From: Pseudomonas saxonica
GTDB taxonomy: Bacteria; Pseudomonadota; Gammaproteobacteria; Pseudomonadales; Pseudomonadaceae
NCBI RefSeq assembly: GCF_007858365.1
Contig: NZ_VFIO01000001.1
Location: forward strand, 186,001-250,000
Length of the DNA stretch: 64,000 nt
Direction of reading: 5' to 3'
The notes under the pieces were generated by a model. That model worked only from the letters and a program-made list of their open reading frames with translations. It did not search any database and was not told the origin of the DNA. Position numbers and translations under genes: made by a program. Positions 27,140 through 36,951 of this stretch are shown one piece after another (within the stretch, counting starts at the first letter, position 1; the number at the start of each line of letters is the position of its first letter).

Positions 27140-29305
27140 TCAAATACGCCGCGAAGCGTAGTGCTTGAGCATGCTCGGCACATCGAGGATCAAGGCAATA
27201 CGGCCATCACCGGTAATGGTGGCACCCGACATACCCGGCGTGCCCTGAAGCATCTTGCCCAATGGCTTGATGACCACCTCTTCCTGGCCAACCAGTTGAT
27301 CGACCACAAAACCGATGCGCTGGGTGCCTACCGAGAGAATCACCACATGCCCTTCGCGTTGCTCTTCGTGAATCGCAGACGCCACCAGCCAGCGCTTGAG
27401 GTAGAACAGCGGCAGCGCCTTGTCACGCACAATCACCACTTCCTGACCATCGACCACATTGGTGTGCGACAGGTCGAGGTGGAAAATTTCGTTCACATTG
27501 ACCAGCGGGAAGGCGAATGCCTGATTGCCCAGCATCACCATCAGTGTCGGCATGATGGCCAGCGTCAGTGGCACCTTGATGACGATTTTCGAGCCGCGAC
27601 CCAAGGTCGATTCAATGCTCAAAGAGCCATTGAGCTGGGCGATCTTGGTTTTCACCACGTCCATGCCAACGCCGCGCCCGGACACGTCGCTGATCTCGGT
27701 TTTGGTCGAGAACCCGGGGGCAAAAATCAGGTTGTAACAATCGGACTCGCTGAGGCGGTCAGCGGCGTCCTTGTCCATCAAACCCTTCTTGACGGCAATT
27801 GCCCGCAGCACGTTGGCGTCCATCCCTTTGCCGTCATCAGAAATCGACAGCAGGATATGGTCACCCTCTTGCTCGGCAGACAGGATCACCCGGCCACAAC
27901 GATTTTTGCCGGCAGCTTCGCGCTCTTCGGGGGTTTCGCAACCGTGGTCAACCGCGTTGCGCACCAAGTGAACCAACGGATCGGCCAGCGCCTCGACCAG
28001 GTTTTTGTCCAGATCGGTTTCTTCGCCCACCAGCTCCAGGCTGATTTCTTTTTTCAACTGACGAGCCAAGTCGCGAACCAGGCGCGGGAAGCGCCCGAAG
28101 ACTTTTTTGATCGGCTGCATACGCGTCTTCATGACCGCGGTCTGCAAGTCTGCCGTGACCACATCGAGGTTGGAGACGGCCTTGGCCATTTCTTCATCGC
28201 TGCTGTTAAGGCCCAGTCGCACCAAACGGTTACGCACCAGCACCAGCTCGCCGACCATGTTCATGATGTCGTCAAGCCGCGCAGTGTCCACCCGTACGGT
28301 GGTCTCGGCCTCGTTGGCATGAGCCTTTTCCGGCTGGGCAGCCGGCGTGCGGGCCGGGGCTGAACGTGCCGGAGCCGCGTCGACCGGCTTGGCCGCGACG
28401 GGCGCTTGCGCACCATCGACTGCAGGGCTTGGGACTGAAAACTGGCCCTTGCCGTGCAGCTCATCCAGCAACGCTTCAAATTCGTGATCACTGATGTGAT
28501 CGGGGTTGGCCGGTGCTTCCACGGCGCTCTGTGCGGGAGCTGTTACCACCGCGTCCAGCGCATCGGTATTGAACGAGCCTTTGCCATGCAATTGATCGAG
28601 CAAGGCTTCAAATTCGTCGTCAGTGATTTCATTGCTGGCAGGCGCAGTGGCTTCGACTGCGGGCTCTGACGCAACGCTGGTGACGGTATCGGGGGAGAAC
28701 TGCCCTTTGCCATGCAGCTGATCGAGCAAAGACTCAAACTCGGCATCGCTGATTTCATCACTGGCGGGTGCTGGCGGGTTTACCGGCTGAGGTTCGGCGG
28801 CTGCCGCCTTGACCGCATTGAGCGAGTCGAGCAGCAACTCAAATTCGCTGTCGGTAATGTCGCCGGCAGTCTCTGCCTGCCTGGCCGGTTCAAGCGCAGC
28901 CACCGGCTGGCTTGTCGCAGGTTCAGCCAAACGCGCCAAAGCCGCCAGCAGTTCGGGCGTGGCAGCCGTGATCGGGCTGCGTTCACGAACCTCAGCAAAC
29001 ATGCCATTGACCGCATCGAGCGCTTCAAGGACTACGTCCATCAGCTCGGCGTCTACGCTTCGCTCACCCTTGCGCAGGATGTCGAATACGTTTTCGGCGA
29101 TATGGCAGCACTCCACAAGCTCATTGAGTTGTAGAAAGCCGGCGCCCCCTTTTACAGTGTGAAAACCGCGAAAAATTGCATTGAGCAAGTCCGCATCATC
29201 CGGTCGGCTTTCCAGCTCAACCAGTTGTTCGGACAACAGCTCTAGAATCTCGCCGGCTTCAACCAGGAAATCCTGAAGGATTTCTTCATCGGCGCCGAAG
29301 CTCAT
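27140..29305 (-). CDS. cheA: Chemotaxis histidine kinase CheA with four linker repeats
   Basis: CheA phosphorylates CheY and CheB in response to receptor state. The 721-residue protein has an Hpt domain (phospho-His49 in [13 protein letters not shown]), a long linker, a dimerisation domain ([20 protein letters not shown] near residue 345), an HATPase domain ([40 protein letters not shown]) and a C-terminal CheW-like domain. The linker (residues about 149-289) carries four copies of an I-[ST]-D-x-EFExLLDxL motif, three of them extended by HGKGxF. GGAGCACG precedes the ATG. Confidence 0.96.
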   Translation of the reverse strand: MSFGADEEILQDFLVEAGEILELLSEQLVELESRPDDADLLNAIFRGFHTVKGGAGFLQLNELVECCHIAENVFDILRKGERSVDAELMDVVLEALDAVNGMFAEVRERSPITAATPELLAALARLAEPATSQPVAALEPARQAETAGDITDSEFELLLDSLNAVKAAAAEPQPVNPPAPASDEISDAEFESLLDQLHGKGQFSPDTVTSVASEPAVEATAPASNEITDDEFEALLDQLHGKGSFNTDALDAVVTAPAQSAVEAPANPDHISDHEFEALLDELHGKGQFSVPSPAVDGAQAPVAAKPVDAAPARSAPARTPAAQPEKAHANEAETTVRVDTARLDDIMNMVGELVLVRNRLVRLGLNSSDEEMAKAVSNLDVVTADLQTAVMKTRMQPIKKVFGRFPRLVRDLARQLKKEISLELVGEETDLDKNLVEALADPLVHLVRNAVDHGCETPEEREAAGKNRCGRVILSAEQEGDHILLSISDDGKGMDANVLRAIAVKKGLMDKDAADRLSESDCYNLIFAPGFSTKTEISDVSGRGVGMDVVKTKIAQLNGSLSIESTLGRGSKIVIKVPLTLAIMPTLMVMLGNQAFAFPLVNVNEIFHLDLSHTNVVDGQEVVIVRDKALPLFYLKRWLVASAIHEEQREGHVVILSVGTQRIGFVVDQLVGQEEVVIKPLGKMLQGTPGMSGATITGDGRIALILDVPSMLKHYASRRI
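28439..28861 (-). repeat. Four-copy repeat in the CheA linker
   Basis: Codons for [13 protein letters not shown] (residue 150), [19 protein letters not shown] (185), [19 protein letters not shown] (227) and [19 protein letters not shown] (271) recur every 35-44 residues, separated by Pro/Ala/Glu-rich spacers. The DNA shows the same recurrence. The motifs are amphipathic and acidic, suited to binding a repeated partner such as ParP, CheY or CheW. Confidence 0.85.
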
Positions 29306-29375
29306 GTACGTGCTCCTTGAAATAGGGCCTTTGGATGCCGCCGCACAGAACCGTACAGGGGCATTTACTCGGTGC

Positions 29376-30164
29376 CTAGAAACCTAAACTGGACAATAAA
29401 TCGTCAACATCATCCTGGCCGGACACGACATCTTCACGTTTATCGGCATGAATCTGCGGACCTTCACCCTTGGTCAGGTTTTTTTGCGAATTATTTTCAG
29501 CACGCAGTGCCTCGCGGTCGTGTTCGATGCCGGCAAAGCGATCAACCTGGCTGGCCATCAACACCAGCTTGAGCAAATTACTTTCAACGTCGGTGACCAA
29601 TTGCGTCACCCGCTTGATCACCTGACCCGTGAGGTCCTGATAATCCTGGGCCATCAAAATATCAGTGAGGTTGGCTGATACCTGGGTGCTCTCAATGTCA
29701 CTGCGCGTCAAAAAACTGTCTACGCGACGCGCCAGCTCACGAAACTCTTCGGCACCGACTTCGCGACGCATAAAGCGCCCCCAATCGGCACTCAACGCCT
29801 TGGCATCCGTGCCCAAGGCATTGACCAGCGGTGTACTGCTTTCGACCAAATCCATCGTCCGATTGGCCGCCGCTTCCGTCAGCTTCACAACATAAGCCAA
29901 ACGATCGGCGGCATCGGTGATCTGTGACACTTCTTCGGCACGCGGCATGCCAGGATCTATTTGAAAGTTGACGATGGAGCTGTGCAACTCGCGGGTCAGC
30001 TTGCCGACTTCCTGGTACAGACCGCGGTCGCGGGTCTGGTTCAGTTCATGAATCAACTGCACTGCCTCGCCGAACTGCCCTTTTTCAAGGCTTTCGACCA
30101 ATTCGCGCGCATGTTTTTTCAGGGTCGATTCAAACTCGCCCTGAGTCGCTTCTTTATGCTCCAT
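29376..30164 (-). CDS. cheZ: CheY-P phosphatase CheZ
   Basis: CheZ speeds dephosphorylation of CheY. The 262-residue protein is nearly all helical, has the catalytic region ILMAQDYQDLTGQVIKRVTQ near residue 175, and ends with the CheY-binding peptide DDVDDLLSSLGF. The ATG at 30164 follows AAGGGGGG and lies 20 bp after the cheY stop. It is cotranscribed with cheY and probably with the downstream cheA operon (70-bp gap). Confidence 0.95.
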   Translation of the reverse strand: MEHKEATQGEFESTLKKHARELVESLEKGQFGEAVQLIHELNQTRDRGLYQEVGKLTRELHSSIVNFQIDPGMPRAEEVSQITDAADRLAYVVKLTEAAANRTMDLVESSTPLVNALGTDAKALSADWGRFMRREVGAEEFRELARRVDSFLTRSDIESTQVSANLTDILMAQDYQDLTGQVIKRVTQLVTDVESNLLKLVLMASQVDRFAGIEHDREALRAENNSQKNLTKGEGPQIHADKREDVVSGQDDVDDLLSSLGF

Positions 30165-30184
30165 TGCGCCCCCCTTCCAGCCGA

Positions 30185-30556
30185 TCAACCGATGCGTTCA
30201 AAGATTTTTTCGATCTTGTCTTTGAGCGCCTGAGCCGTGAACGGCTTGACCACGTAGCCGTTAACCCCGGCTTGGGCCGCTTCGATGATTTGCTCGCGCT
30301 TAGCCTCGGCCGTCACCATGAGGACAGGCAAATGTTTGAGCTTTTCGTCGGCTCGCACCTGACGCAGCAAATCGATACCGCTCATGCCCGGCATGTTCCA
30401 GTCGGTCACCAGAAAGTCGATGCTGCCCAACCTGAGGATCGGCAACGCGGTATTGCCGTCATCCGCCTCGACCGTGTTCGTGAACCCGAGGTCACGCAAC
30501 AGGTTTTTAATGATCCGGCGCATCGTTGAAAAGTCATCAACGATAAGGATCTTCAT
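30185..30556 (-). CDS. cheY: Chemotaxis response regulator CheY
   Basis: CheY-P binds FliM/FliN at the motor switch. The 123-residue single-domain receiver begins [20 protein letters not shown] and has the phospho-acceptor Asp52 in [12 protein letters not shown], plus the switch residues in [11 protein letters not shown] and GYVVKPF. The ATG at 30556 was chosen because the upstream frame adds 20 residues not found in CheY. A REPIN and fliA lie upstream, so cheY probably has its own promoter. Confidence 0.96.
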   Translation of the reverse strand: MKILIVDDFSTMRRIIKNLLRDLGFTNTVEADDGNTALPILRLGSIDFLVTDWNMPGMSGIDLLRQVRADEKLKHLPVLMVTAEAKREQIIEAAQAGVNGYVVKPFTAQALKDKIEKIFERIG

Positions 30557-30654
30557 GTTCTTGTCCAATACGGCCTCCAAGCGGTCTTTGCCGCGCCCAC
30601 ACTCTGAGCGCGCCATTCAATCAATTCGGTAATTATCAAAAGCCCGTTAATTTC

Positions 30655-30785
30655 GTAGCAGTTGCCGCAGGCGACGTTCGGCGGCAAAGCCGTCGTCAAT
30701 GCAGCGACTGCGGTGTATCTGACACACCACGGGCTCTGGATTGACGATCGCTGCGCAATCGAACGCAGCCTGCGGCAGCTGCTAC
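30655..30785. repeat. REPIN, copy 4
   Basis: GTAGCAGTTGCCGCAGGCGA at the left is answered by GCCTGCGGCAGCTGCTAC at the right; the inner GTGTATCTGACACACCACGG resembles the centre of copy 3. It lies between the fliA stop (30801) and cheY, so it separates the flhA-fliA unit from the che unit. Confidence 0.8.
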
Positions 30786-30800
30786 GAATGAATCAGTGTT

Positions 30801-31541
30801 TCAATGTGCGCGCCACTGGCCCAGACGGGCGCGCAAACGCGCGGCGCACTGGCTGTGCAACTGGCTGACCCGCGATTCGCTGACCCCCAGCACTTCGCCG
30901 ATTTCCTTGAGGTTCAACTCCTCGTCGTAATACAGCGCCAGCACCAGACGTTCGCGCTCCGGCAACAGGCTGATGGCCTCGGCCAACGCCACCTGAAAGC
31001 GCTCGTCTTCCAGATCCCGCGAAGGTTCAAGGTGCGCGCTGGCGCCATCTTCATGCAGCCCTTCGTGCTCGCCGTCCTGCAACAGATCATCGAAGCTGAA
31101 CAAGCGGCTGCCCAGGGTGTCATTCAAAATGGCGTAATAATCATCCAGGCTTAACTGGAGTTCGGCCGCAACCTCATGATCTTTAGCGTCACACCCGGTT
31201 TTTGCTTCAATAACGCGAATTGCGTCACTGACCATGCGCGTATTGCGGTGCACCGAGCGTGGCGCCCAGTCGCCCTTGCGCACTTCATCGAGCATGGCGC
31301 CGCGAATGCGAATGCCCGCGTACGTCTCAAAACTCGCACCTTTGGTTGCGTCGTACTTGGTCGACACTTCAAGCAGACCGATCATCCCGGCCTGGATCAA
31401 ATCATCCACCTGCACGCTGGCGGGCAAGCGCGCCAGCAGGTGATAGGCAATACGCTTGACCAACGGTGCGTAGCGCTCGATCAGTTCGTACTGATTGTCG
31501 CGCGACGCCTTGCTGTACATGCGATAGCCGCTCGCGGTCAT
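30801..31541 (-). CDS. fliA: Flagellar sigma-28 factor FliA
   Basis: FliA directs transcription of late flagellar genes such as fliC. The 246-residue protein has sigma region 2 (LIERYAPLVKRIAYHLLARL; DDLIQAGMIGLLEVSTKYD), region 3 (RIRGAMLDEVRKGDWAPRSV) and a region 4 helix-turn-helix (LNLKEIGEVLGVSESRVSQL). The ATG at 31541 has GGAGG 9 nt upstream and overlaps the fleN stop by one base, so it is translationally coupled to FleN. Confidence 0.96.
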   Translation of the reverse strand: MTASGYRMYSKASRDNQYELIERYAPLVKRIAYHLLARLPASVQVDDLIQAGMIGLLEVSTKYDATKGASFETYAGIRIRGAMLDEVRKGDWAPRSVHRNTRMVSDAIRVIEAKTGCDAKDHEVAAELQLSLDDYYAILNDTLGSRLFSFDDLLQDGEHEGLHEDGASAHLEPSRDLEDERFQVALAEAISLLPERERLVLALYYDEELNLKEIGEVLGVSESRVSQLHSQCAARLRARLGQWRAH

Positions 31542-32371
31542 CAATGCCGTCCTCCACCTGCTTGCTGCACAAGACGCTCGACAAAAAATTCGAGATGGCC
31601 TCGGGGATTGGCCGGTAACGGCCACGTGTCGACTTTTTGCGCGATGGCCTTGAAGGCCAGCGAGCATTTGGAACGCGGAAATGCTTCATACACGGCGCGC
31701 TGTTTTTGCACCGCCTTGCGTACGCATTCGTCATAGGGGATGGCGCCCACGTATTGCAGGGCAACGTCAAGAAAGCGGTCCGTGACCTTGGTCAGCTTGG
31801 CAAACAGGTTGCGGCCTTCCTGAGGGCTTTGCGCCATATTGGCCAATACGCGGAAGCGGTTCATGCCGTAATCGCGGTTCAGCAACTTGATCAGCGCGTA
31901 GGCATCCGTGATCGACGTGGGCTCATCGCAGACCACCAGCAACACCTCTTGGGCGGCTCGAACAAAACTCACGACCGAATCACCGATGCCGGCTGCGGTA
32001 TCGATCACCAGCACATCGAGGTTGTCACTGAGGTCACTGAACGCCTGAATCAGACCCGCATGCTGCGCCGGACTCAGGTTGACCATGCTCTGAGTGCCAG
32101 AAGCGGCCGGTACGATACGTATGCCGCCGGGGCCTGTCAGCAGGACATCGCGCAGCTCACAACGGCCCTCGACCACATCGGCCAGGGTGTATTTGGGGGT
32201 CAGCCCCAGCAGGACATCAACGTTAGCCAACCCAAGATCAGCGTCCATCAACATCACACGCCGACCCAGTTCGGCCAACGCGATGGACAAATTCACTGAC
32301 ACGTTAGTTTTACCGACGCCACCTTTGCCGCCGGTCACTGCGATCACCTGTACGGGATGCATGCTGCCCAT
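31541..32371 (-). CDS. fleN: Flagellar number regulator FleN (FlhG), MinD-like ATPase
   Basis: FleN restrains FleQ activity and keeps the number of polar flagella low. The 276-residue protein has a deviant Walker A (GGKGGVGKTNVSVNLS near residue 15), MLMDADLGLANVDVLLGL near 40, and Walker B VLVIDTAAGIGDSVVSF near 120. The ATG at 32371 (MGSMHPVQV) matches family starts; an upstream frame would overlap the 5' leader. The gene lies between flhF and fliA, as in other polar flagellates. Confidence 0.95.
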   Translation of the reverse strand: MGSMHPVQVIAVTGGKGGVGKTNVSVNLSIALAELGRRVMLMDADLGLANVDVLLGLTPKYTLADVVEGRCELRDVLLTGPGGIRIVPAASGTQSMVNLSPAQHAGLIQAFSDLSDNLDVLVIDTAAGIGDSVVSFVRAAQEVLLVVCDEPTSITDAYALIKLLNRDYGMNRFRVLANMAQSPQEGRNLFAKLTKVTDRFLDVALQYVGAIPYDECVRKAVQKQRAVYEAFPRSKCSLAFKAIAQKVDTWPLPANPRGHLEFFVERLVQQAGGGRH

Positions 32372-32487
32372 GATCTTTCTTACCTTGTCTTTCTTAGACG
32401 CGGCTACAACGGCTGGCTGCGTGTGCCCGTAGGCACCACACCTTGCAAACCATCGGTGTAGGTACATTGCAACTCATATCGACTCGC

Positions 32488-33801
32488 TTAACCGACCCGC
32501 TCGGGGGGGCTGGTATAGATATCAGCGAACATATCGGCCATGGCCTCCTCGCTGGGATCTTCCTGCATTTGCACACTGACTGCACGACTCACCAACTGAT
32601 GACGACGCGGCAGATGCAGGTCGTCGGGGATACGCGGGCCGTCAGTCAGATACGCCACCGGCAAATCGTTGCTGATTGCCAGGCTCAGCACTTCGCCCAA
32701 ACAGGCCGTTTCATCGAGTTTAGTCAGAATGCAACCGGCCAGCCCGCAGCGTTTATAGCTGAGGTAGGCGGCCTGCAACACCTGCTTCTGACTGGTGGTG
32801 GCCAGCACCAGGTAATTACGTGCCTTGATCCCGCGTCCCGCCAGGCTTTCCAGTTGCAGACGCAGCGCCGGGTCACTGGCTTGCAGGCCTGCAGTGTCAA
32901 TCAACACCACGCGCTTGCGCACCAAGGGCTCGAGCGTCTGACCCAACGACTGGCCCGGCGCTACGTGAGTTACCGGAACATTGAGAATTCGGCCCAGGGT
33001 CTTGAGTTGCTCCTGAGCGCCAATACGAAAGCTATCCATGCTCACCAATGCGATGTGTTGCGCGCCGTACTTGAGTACATATCGCGCCGCCAGCTTAGCC
33101 AGCGTTGTGGTTTTACCCATACCAGCCGGGCCGACCATAGCAATCACGCCGCCTTCTTCAAGCGGCTCGATTTCCGGGGTCGTAATCATCCTCGCCAGAT
33201 GCGCCAACAGCATGCGCCAGGCCTGACGTGGCTCTTCAATTTCGGCAACTTGCGCCAATAGATCACGGGACAACGGCCCCGACAAACCAATACGTTGCAA
33301 CCGGCGCCACAAATTTGCTTGCGCAGGCTTGGCACCTTGCAACTGATTCCAGGCCAGCGAGCCCAGTTGCACTTCGAGTAATTCACGCAGGCCATTGAGC
33401 TCTGAACGCATGCTGTCAAAGACACGACGGTCAATGCCGGTCGAAGGCGTCGCAGCCGGACGCGGCGGCTCTTCGAGCGTCGGCTCAATCAACGGCTCGG
33501 CAGCCGTCAAGGGCAAGCCGGCAAACAGCTGGCGGTTTACATCACCGTCGCCTTCGCTGCGCAGGCTTAGCTCGGCCTGCGCCGAGACTATTTTGGACTG
33601 GGTTTTGCGCAGCTCTTCTTCAAGCTCTACGTTCGGCACGCGGGGGGCCAAGGCAGACAGCTTGTAATCCAGCGCTGCGGTCAACTCAACGCCGCCGGCA
33701 ATGCGGCGATTGCCAATAATGGCGGCATCAGCGCCTAACTCATCACGAATCAGCTTCATGGCCTGACGCATATCGGCGGCGAAAAATCGCTTCACTTGCA
33801 T
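32488..33801 (-). CDS. flhF: Flagellar placement GTPase FlhF (SRP-type)
   Basis: FlhF marks the pole where the flagellum is built. The 437-residue protein has the basic N-terminal B domain (MQVKRFFAADMRQAMKLI), a variable middle, and the SRP-type NG domain with P-loop AMVGPAGMGKTTTLAKLAAR near residue 225, VLIDTAGLQASDPAL near 300 and LTKLDETACLGEVLS near 375. GAGGG stands before the ATG, 11 bp after the flhA stop. It precedes fleN in the flhA-flhF-fleN-fliA unit. Confidence 0.96.
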   Translation of the reverse strand: MQVKRFFAADMRQAMKLIRDELGADAAIIGNRRIAGGVELTAALDYKLSALAPRVPNVELEEELRKTQSKIVSAQAELSLRSEGDGDVNRQLFAGLPLTAAEPLIEPTLEEPPRPAATPSTGIDRRVFDSMRSELNGLRELLEVQLGSLAWNQLQGAKPAQANLWRRLQRIGLSGPLSRDLLAQVAEIEEPRQAWRMLLAHLARMITTPEIEPLEEGGVIAMVGPAGMGKTTTLAKLAARYVLKYGAQHIALVSMDSFRIGAQEQLKTLGRILNVPVTHVAPGQSLGQTLEPLVRKRVVLIDTAGLQASDPALRLQLESLAGRGIKARNYLVLATTSQKQVLQAAYLSYKRCGLAGCILTKLDETACLGEVLSLAISNDLPVAYLTDGPRIPDDLHLPRRHQLVSRAVSVQMQEDPSEEAMADMFADIYTSPPERVG

Positions 33802-33812
33802 AAATCAAACCC

Positions 33813-35948
33813 TCAGCCGTTCGGGCCTACTGTCGCAACAATCGTGACTTGCTTGTTATCCGGGATTTCCTGGTACGCCAGCACATGCAGGTTAGGTACC
33901 GCCAAACGGCCAAACCGCGAAAGCATTGCGCGTACCGGGCCTGCCACCAGCAAGATCACCGGGTTGCCTTGCATTTCCTGACGCTGAGCCGCGTCAATCA
34001 ATGAGCGCTGTAGCTTTTCAGCCATGCTCGGTTCCAGCAAAACGCCCTCTTCCTGGCCTTGTCCGGCCTTTTGCAAACTATTGAGCAATATTTGTTCCAA
34101 CCTGGGTTCCAGGGTGATCACAGGCAGCTCGGACTCAACGCCTACAATGCTTTGCACGATAGCGCGGGACAACCCGACACGCACGGCGGCCACCAAAGCG
34201 GCAGTATCTTGACTCTTGTGAGCGTTGTTGGCGACGGCTTCGGCAATGCTGCGAATATCGCGCACGGGCACCTGCTCGGCCAGCAGCGCCTGCAACACTT
34301 TGAGCAGCTGTGAGAGGCTCAATACGCCCGGTACCAGTTCCTCTGCCAATTTGGGCGAAGACTTGGCCAGCAACTGCATCAATTGCTGCACTTCCTCATG
34401 ACCGATCAGCTCATGGGAGTGCTTGTACAGAATCTGGTTCAAATGGGTGGCCACGACCGTGCTGGCGTCAACCACGGTGTAACCCAGCGACTGGGCCTGA
34501 TTGCGCTGGCTGACCTCGATCCACACCGCTTCGAGGCCAAAGGCCGGGTCTTGGGTGGTGATGCCGTTGAGCGTGCCAAACACCTGCCCCGGGTTGATTG
34601 CCATTTCTCGATCCGGGTAAATCTCGGCCTCGGCCAGAATCACGCCCATCAAGGTCAAGCGGTAGGCGCTGGGGGCCAGATCAAGGTTGTCGCGAATGTG
34701 CACGGTGGGCATCAGAAAGCCCAGATCCTGAGAAAGCTTCTTGCGCACGCCCTTGATCCGCGCCAGCAATTGACCACCCTGATTGCGGTCCACCAACGGA
34801 ATAAGTCGATAACCCACTTCAAGGCCAATCATGTCGATAGGCGTGACGTCATCCCAACCCAGCTCTTTGGTCTCTTGGGCACGGGCCGGGGACGGCAGCA
34901 GGTCTTGTTGCAACTTCACTTCCTGCAAGGCTTGAGTTTTGGCTGCGTTTTGCTTCTTCCACATCAAATACGCCACGCCACCGGCGACGGCCGCCAGGCT
35001 CAGAAAGGAGAAGTGCGGCATGCCCGGCACGATACCCATGACCGCCATCAAGCCCGCCGACACCGCCAATGCTTTGGGCGAGGCAAACATCTGCCGGTTG
35101 ATCTGCTTGCCCATGTCTTCGGAGCCGGAGGCACGGGTAACCATAATCGCCGCAGCGGTGGACAGCAGCAACGAAGGCAGCTGCGCCACCAAACCGTCAC
35201 CGATGGTCAGCAAGGCGTAAACCTTGCCGGCGTCGGTAAAGGTCATGCCGTGCTGAAAGATACCCACGGCTATGCCGCCGATCAGGTTAATAAACAGGAT
35301 CAACAGACCGGCGATGGCATCACCGCGCACGAATTTACTGGCGCCGTCCATCGAGCCGTAAAACTCGGCCTCCTGGGCGACTTCCTGACGACGCAGCTTG
35401 GCTTGATTCTGATCGATCAGGCCCGCGTTGAGGTCAGCATCAATGGCCATTTGCTTACCGGGCATGGCGTCGAGGGTGAAGCGTGCGCTCACCTCGGAAA
35501 TGCGCCCGGCACCTTTGGTCACAACCACAAAGTTGATGATCATCAAAATGGCGAAGACCACGATACCAACGACATAATTGCCGCCGATCACCACCTCGCC
35601 AAAGGCCTGAATCACCTTGCCGGCCGCGGCATGGCCGTCCTGACCGTGGAGCATGACCACTCGGGTGGAAGCCACGTTGAGTGCCAGGCGCATCAACGTC
35701 GCGACCAGCAAAATAGTGGGGAATACCGCGAAATCCAACGGGCGCAGCGCGTAGACGCAGACCAGCAGCACAACGATGGAGAGGGCAATGTTGAAGGTAA
35801 AAAACACATCGAGGAGAAAAGGCGGAATCGGCAACATCATCATTGCCAGCATCACCAACAGCAGCAACGGCACGCCCAACTGCCCTTGCCCCAAACCGGC
35901 CAGGCCATTACGGGCTGTGTTGATTAACTGAGAGCGATCCAATGACAT
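33813..35948 (-). CDS. flhA: Flagellar type III export gate protein FlhA
   Basis: FlhA is the membrane export-gate component that docks substrates. The 711-residue protein has eight N-terminal membrane helices (first near residues 27-70), the FHIPEP-family core (RISEVSARFTLDAMPGKQMA; IDADLNAGLIDQNQAKLRRQ) and a large cytoplasmic C-domain from about residue 360. AAAGG precedes the ATG. A sigma-54-type promoter lies 55 nt upstream. In this genome a hypothetical gene and repeats separate it from flhB. Confidence 0.96.
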   Translation of the reverse strand: MSLDRSQLINTARNGLAGLGQGQLGVPLLLLVMLAMMMLPIPPFLLDVFFTFNIALSIVVLLVCVYALRPLDFAVFPTILLVATLMRLALNVASTRVVMLHGQDGHAAAGKVIQAFGEVVIGGNYVVGIVVFAILMIINFVVVTKGAGRISEVSARFTLDAMPGKQMAIDADLNAGLIDQNQAKLRRQEVAQEAEFYGSMDGASKFVRGDAIAGLLILFINLIGGIAVGIFQHGMTFTDAGKVYALLTIGDGLVAQLPSLLLSTAAAIMVTRASGSEDMGKQINRQMFASPKALAVSAGLMAVMGIVPGMPHFSFLSLAAVAGGVAYLMWKKQNAAKTQALQEVKLQQDLLPSPARAQETKELGWDDVTPIDMIGLEVGYRLIPLVDRNQGGQLLARIKGVRKKLSQDLGFLMPTVHIRDNLDLAPSAYRLTLMGVILAEAEIYPDREMAINPGQVFGTLNGITTQDPAFGLEAVWIEVSQRNQAQSLGYTVVDASTVVATHLNQILYKHSHELIGHEEVQQLMQLLAKSSPKLAEELVPGVLSLSQLLKVLQALLAEQVPVRDIRSIAEAVANNAHKSQDTAALVAAVRVGLSRAIVQSIVGVESELPVITLEPRLEQILLNSLQKAGQGQEEGVLLEPSMAEKLQRSLIDAAQRQEMQGNPVILLVAGPVRAMLSRFGRLAVPNLHVLAYQEIPDNKQVTIVATVGPNG

Positions 35949-36002
35949 TGCAACAAACCTTTAGCAAACTTTTGACGCTGAATGCGCCGTAAAGCCTGCC
36001 TT

Positions 36003-36018
36003 TGCAAGAAGCCTTCCA
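36003..36018 (-). promoter_or_regulatory. Predicted sigma-54 promoter of flhA
   Basis: On the minus strand TGGAAGGCTTCTTGCA has GG and GC separated by 10 bp and a good TTGCA -12 box, but a weaker -24 (TGGAAG instead of TGGCAC). It is 55 nt upstream of the flhA ATG. The flhA operon is sigma-54/FleQ-dependent in P. aeruginosa, which fits. Confidence 0.6.
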
Positions 36019-36053
36019 ACTTTGGCCAATTGCCACATCAGAATCAAAAGCTA

Positions 36054-36223
36054 CCCTCACCCTAACCCTCTCCCAGAGGGAGAGGGGACTAGGTTGTTGG
36101 CGTTGCGGATATCCTCTTTTAGCCCCCCTCTACCTCTGCCTCTGCGAGAAAGGGCTTGATGGGTGGCGTTGCGCACATCTGCTTTTAGTCCCCTCTCCCT
36201 CTGGGAGAGGGCTAGGGTGAGGG
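36054..36223. repeat. Composite ccctctccc/gggagaggg repeat, flhA upstream copy
   Basis: The left end CCCTCACCCTAACCCTCTCC and the right end GAGAGGGCTAGGGTGAGGG are inverted, each holding a CCCTCTCCC/GGGAGAGGG hairpin. In between is a decayed third arm (36124-36158) and a direct repeat of GGCGTTGCG with ATATCCTCTTTTA or ACATCTGCTTTTA. The same GCGTTGCGCAC to CTGCTTTT unit recurs at 62823. It ends 14 bp before the hypothetical gene stop. Confidence 0.75.
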
Positions 36224-36237
36224 TATGGGACCCGCCA

Positions 36238-36807
36238 TCAATTCCAGCGCCATTCACCCAAATCAATCACCAGACACGCACTGCTGTTGGCGCCAAACAC
36301 CACGTCAATCTTGCGATTTGGCTCGTAACGCTCGCTACCATGCCCACCAATCAAGATGTCGCCACAACGACCATCACGGGTTCGCGGACGATCTTTCCAG
36401 ACCGGTACGCTGTCCAACTGCAACTGACGCACCAGGTTGCACAGGATAAAACTGCGCACACAACGCCCATTGATGCCTTCAAAGCTCAGAGATTTGCGCA
36501 AAAATTGCAGGATGCTGTCACGTTCCTTGAAACACCGATCCATGATCGCGGAGTAATACTCCTCACTGCCCCACCCTTGCGGAGCTGTGGGCAAAGAAAT
36601 GACTGCCAGCAAGTTGGAGCCTTCGGTGCTAAACCCGACGATGCGTTGATCCGATAATTGATCAATCCAGAAAATCGCAAAAGTACCCTCCAGCGCAGGG
36701 AACTTGGGGAATAACCCATCCAGATCCACATGGGCCGTGGCAAAAGAATCACTCAACGCATAAGTGCGTACAGCACCATCAGGAATCAGGGTTAACTCGA
36801 TCGACAT
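36238..36807 (-). CDS. Hypothetical protein inserted between flhB and flhA
   Basis: I do not recognise this 189-residue protein. It has no signal peptide or membrane helix. It begins MSIELTLIPDGAVRTYALSD and contains an aromatic-rich beta-like stretch (GTFAIFWIDQLSDQRIVGFS), six scattered cysteines or near-cysteine loops in the C-half (RCVRSFILCNLVRQL; DGRCGDILIGGHG), and ends GEWRWN. The ATG at 36807 follows GGAGAGG. It interrupts the usual flhB-flhA adjacency and is bounded downstream by the composite repeat, so it looks like an accessory insertion. A flagellar role cannot be inferred from position alone. Confidence 0.6.
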   Translation of the reverse strand: MSIELTLIPDGAVRTYALSDSFATAHVDLDGLFPKFPALEGTFAIFWIDQLSDQRIVGFSTEGSNLLAVISLPTAPQGWGSEEYYSAIMDRCFKERDSILQFLRKSLSFEGINGRCVRSFILCNLVRQLQLDSVPVWKDRPRTRDGRCGDILIGGHGSERYEPNRKIDVVFGANSSACLVIDLGEWRWN

Positions 36808-36951
36808 CGCGCCTCTCCTTGCCTGCACACGAATTAATATGACACCTGCCGTTTCAAGTTAAGCAGATTTGCACGAAGCCTCTACTGACAAAAATGACAG
36901 TGAATCGGTCAATCCTGACAGCACCCCGAGAATCGCATGTTGAGACTTCGG

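Noticed and set aside
30557..30650. Possible sigma-28 promoter for cheY
   Set aside because: A GATAAT-like word is present upstream, but no -35 at the FliA spacing could be found.
34383..35927. 514-codon open frame on the plus strand opposite flhA
   Set aside because: His/Gln/Arg-rich shadow of the flhA coding strand, with no ribosome-binding site or recognisable domain; flhA is certain.
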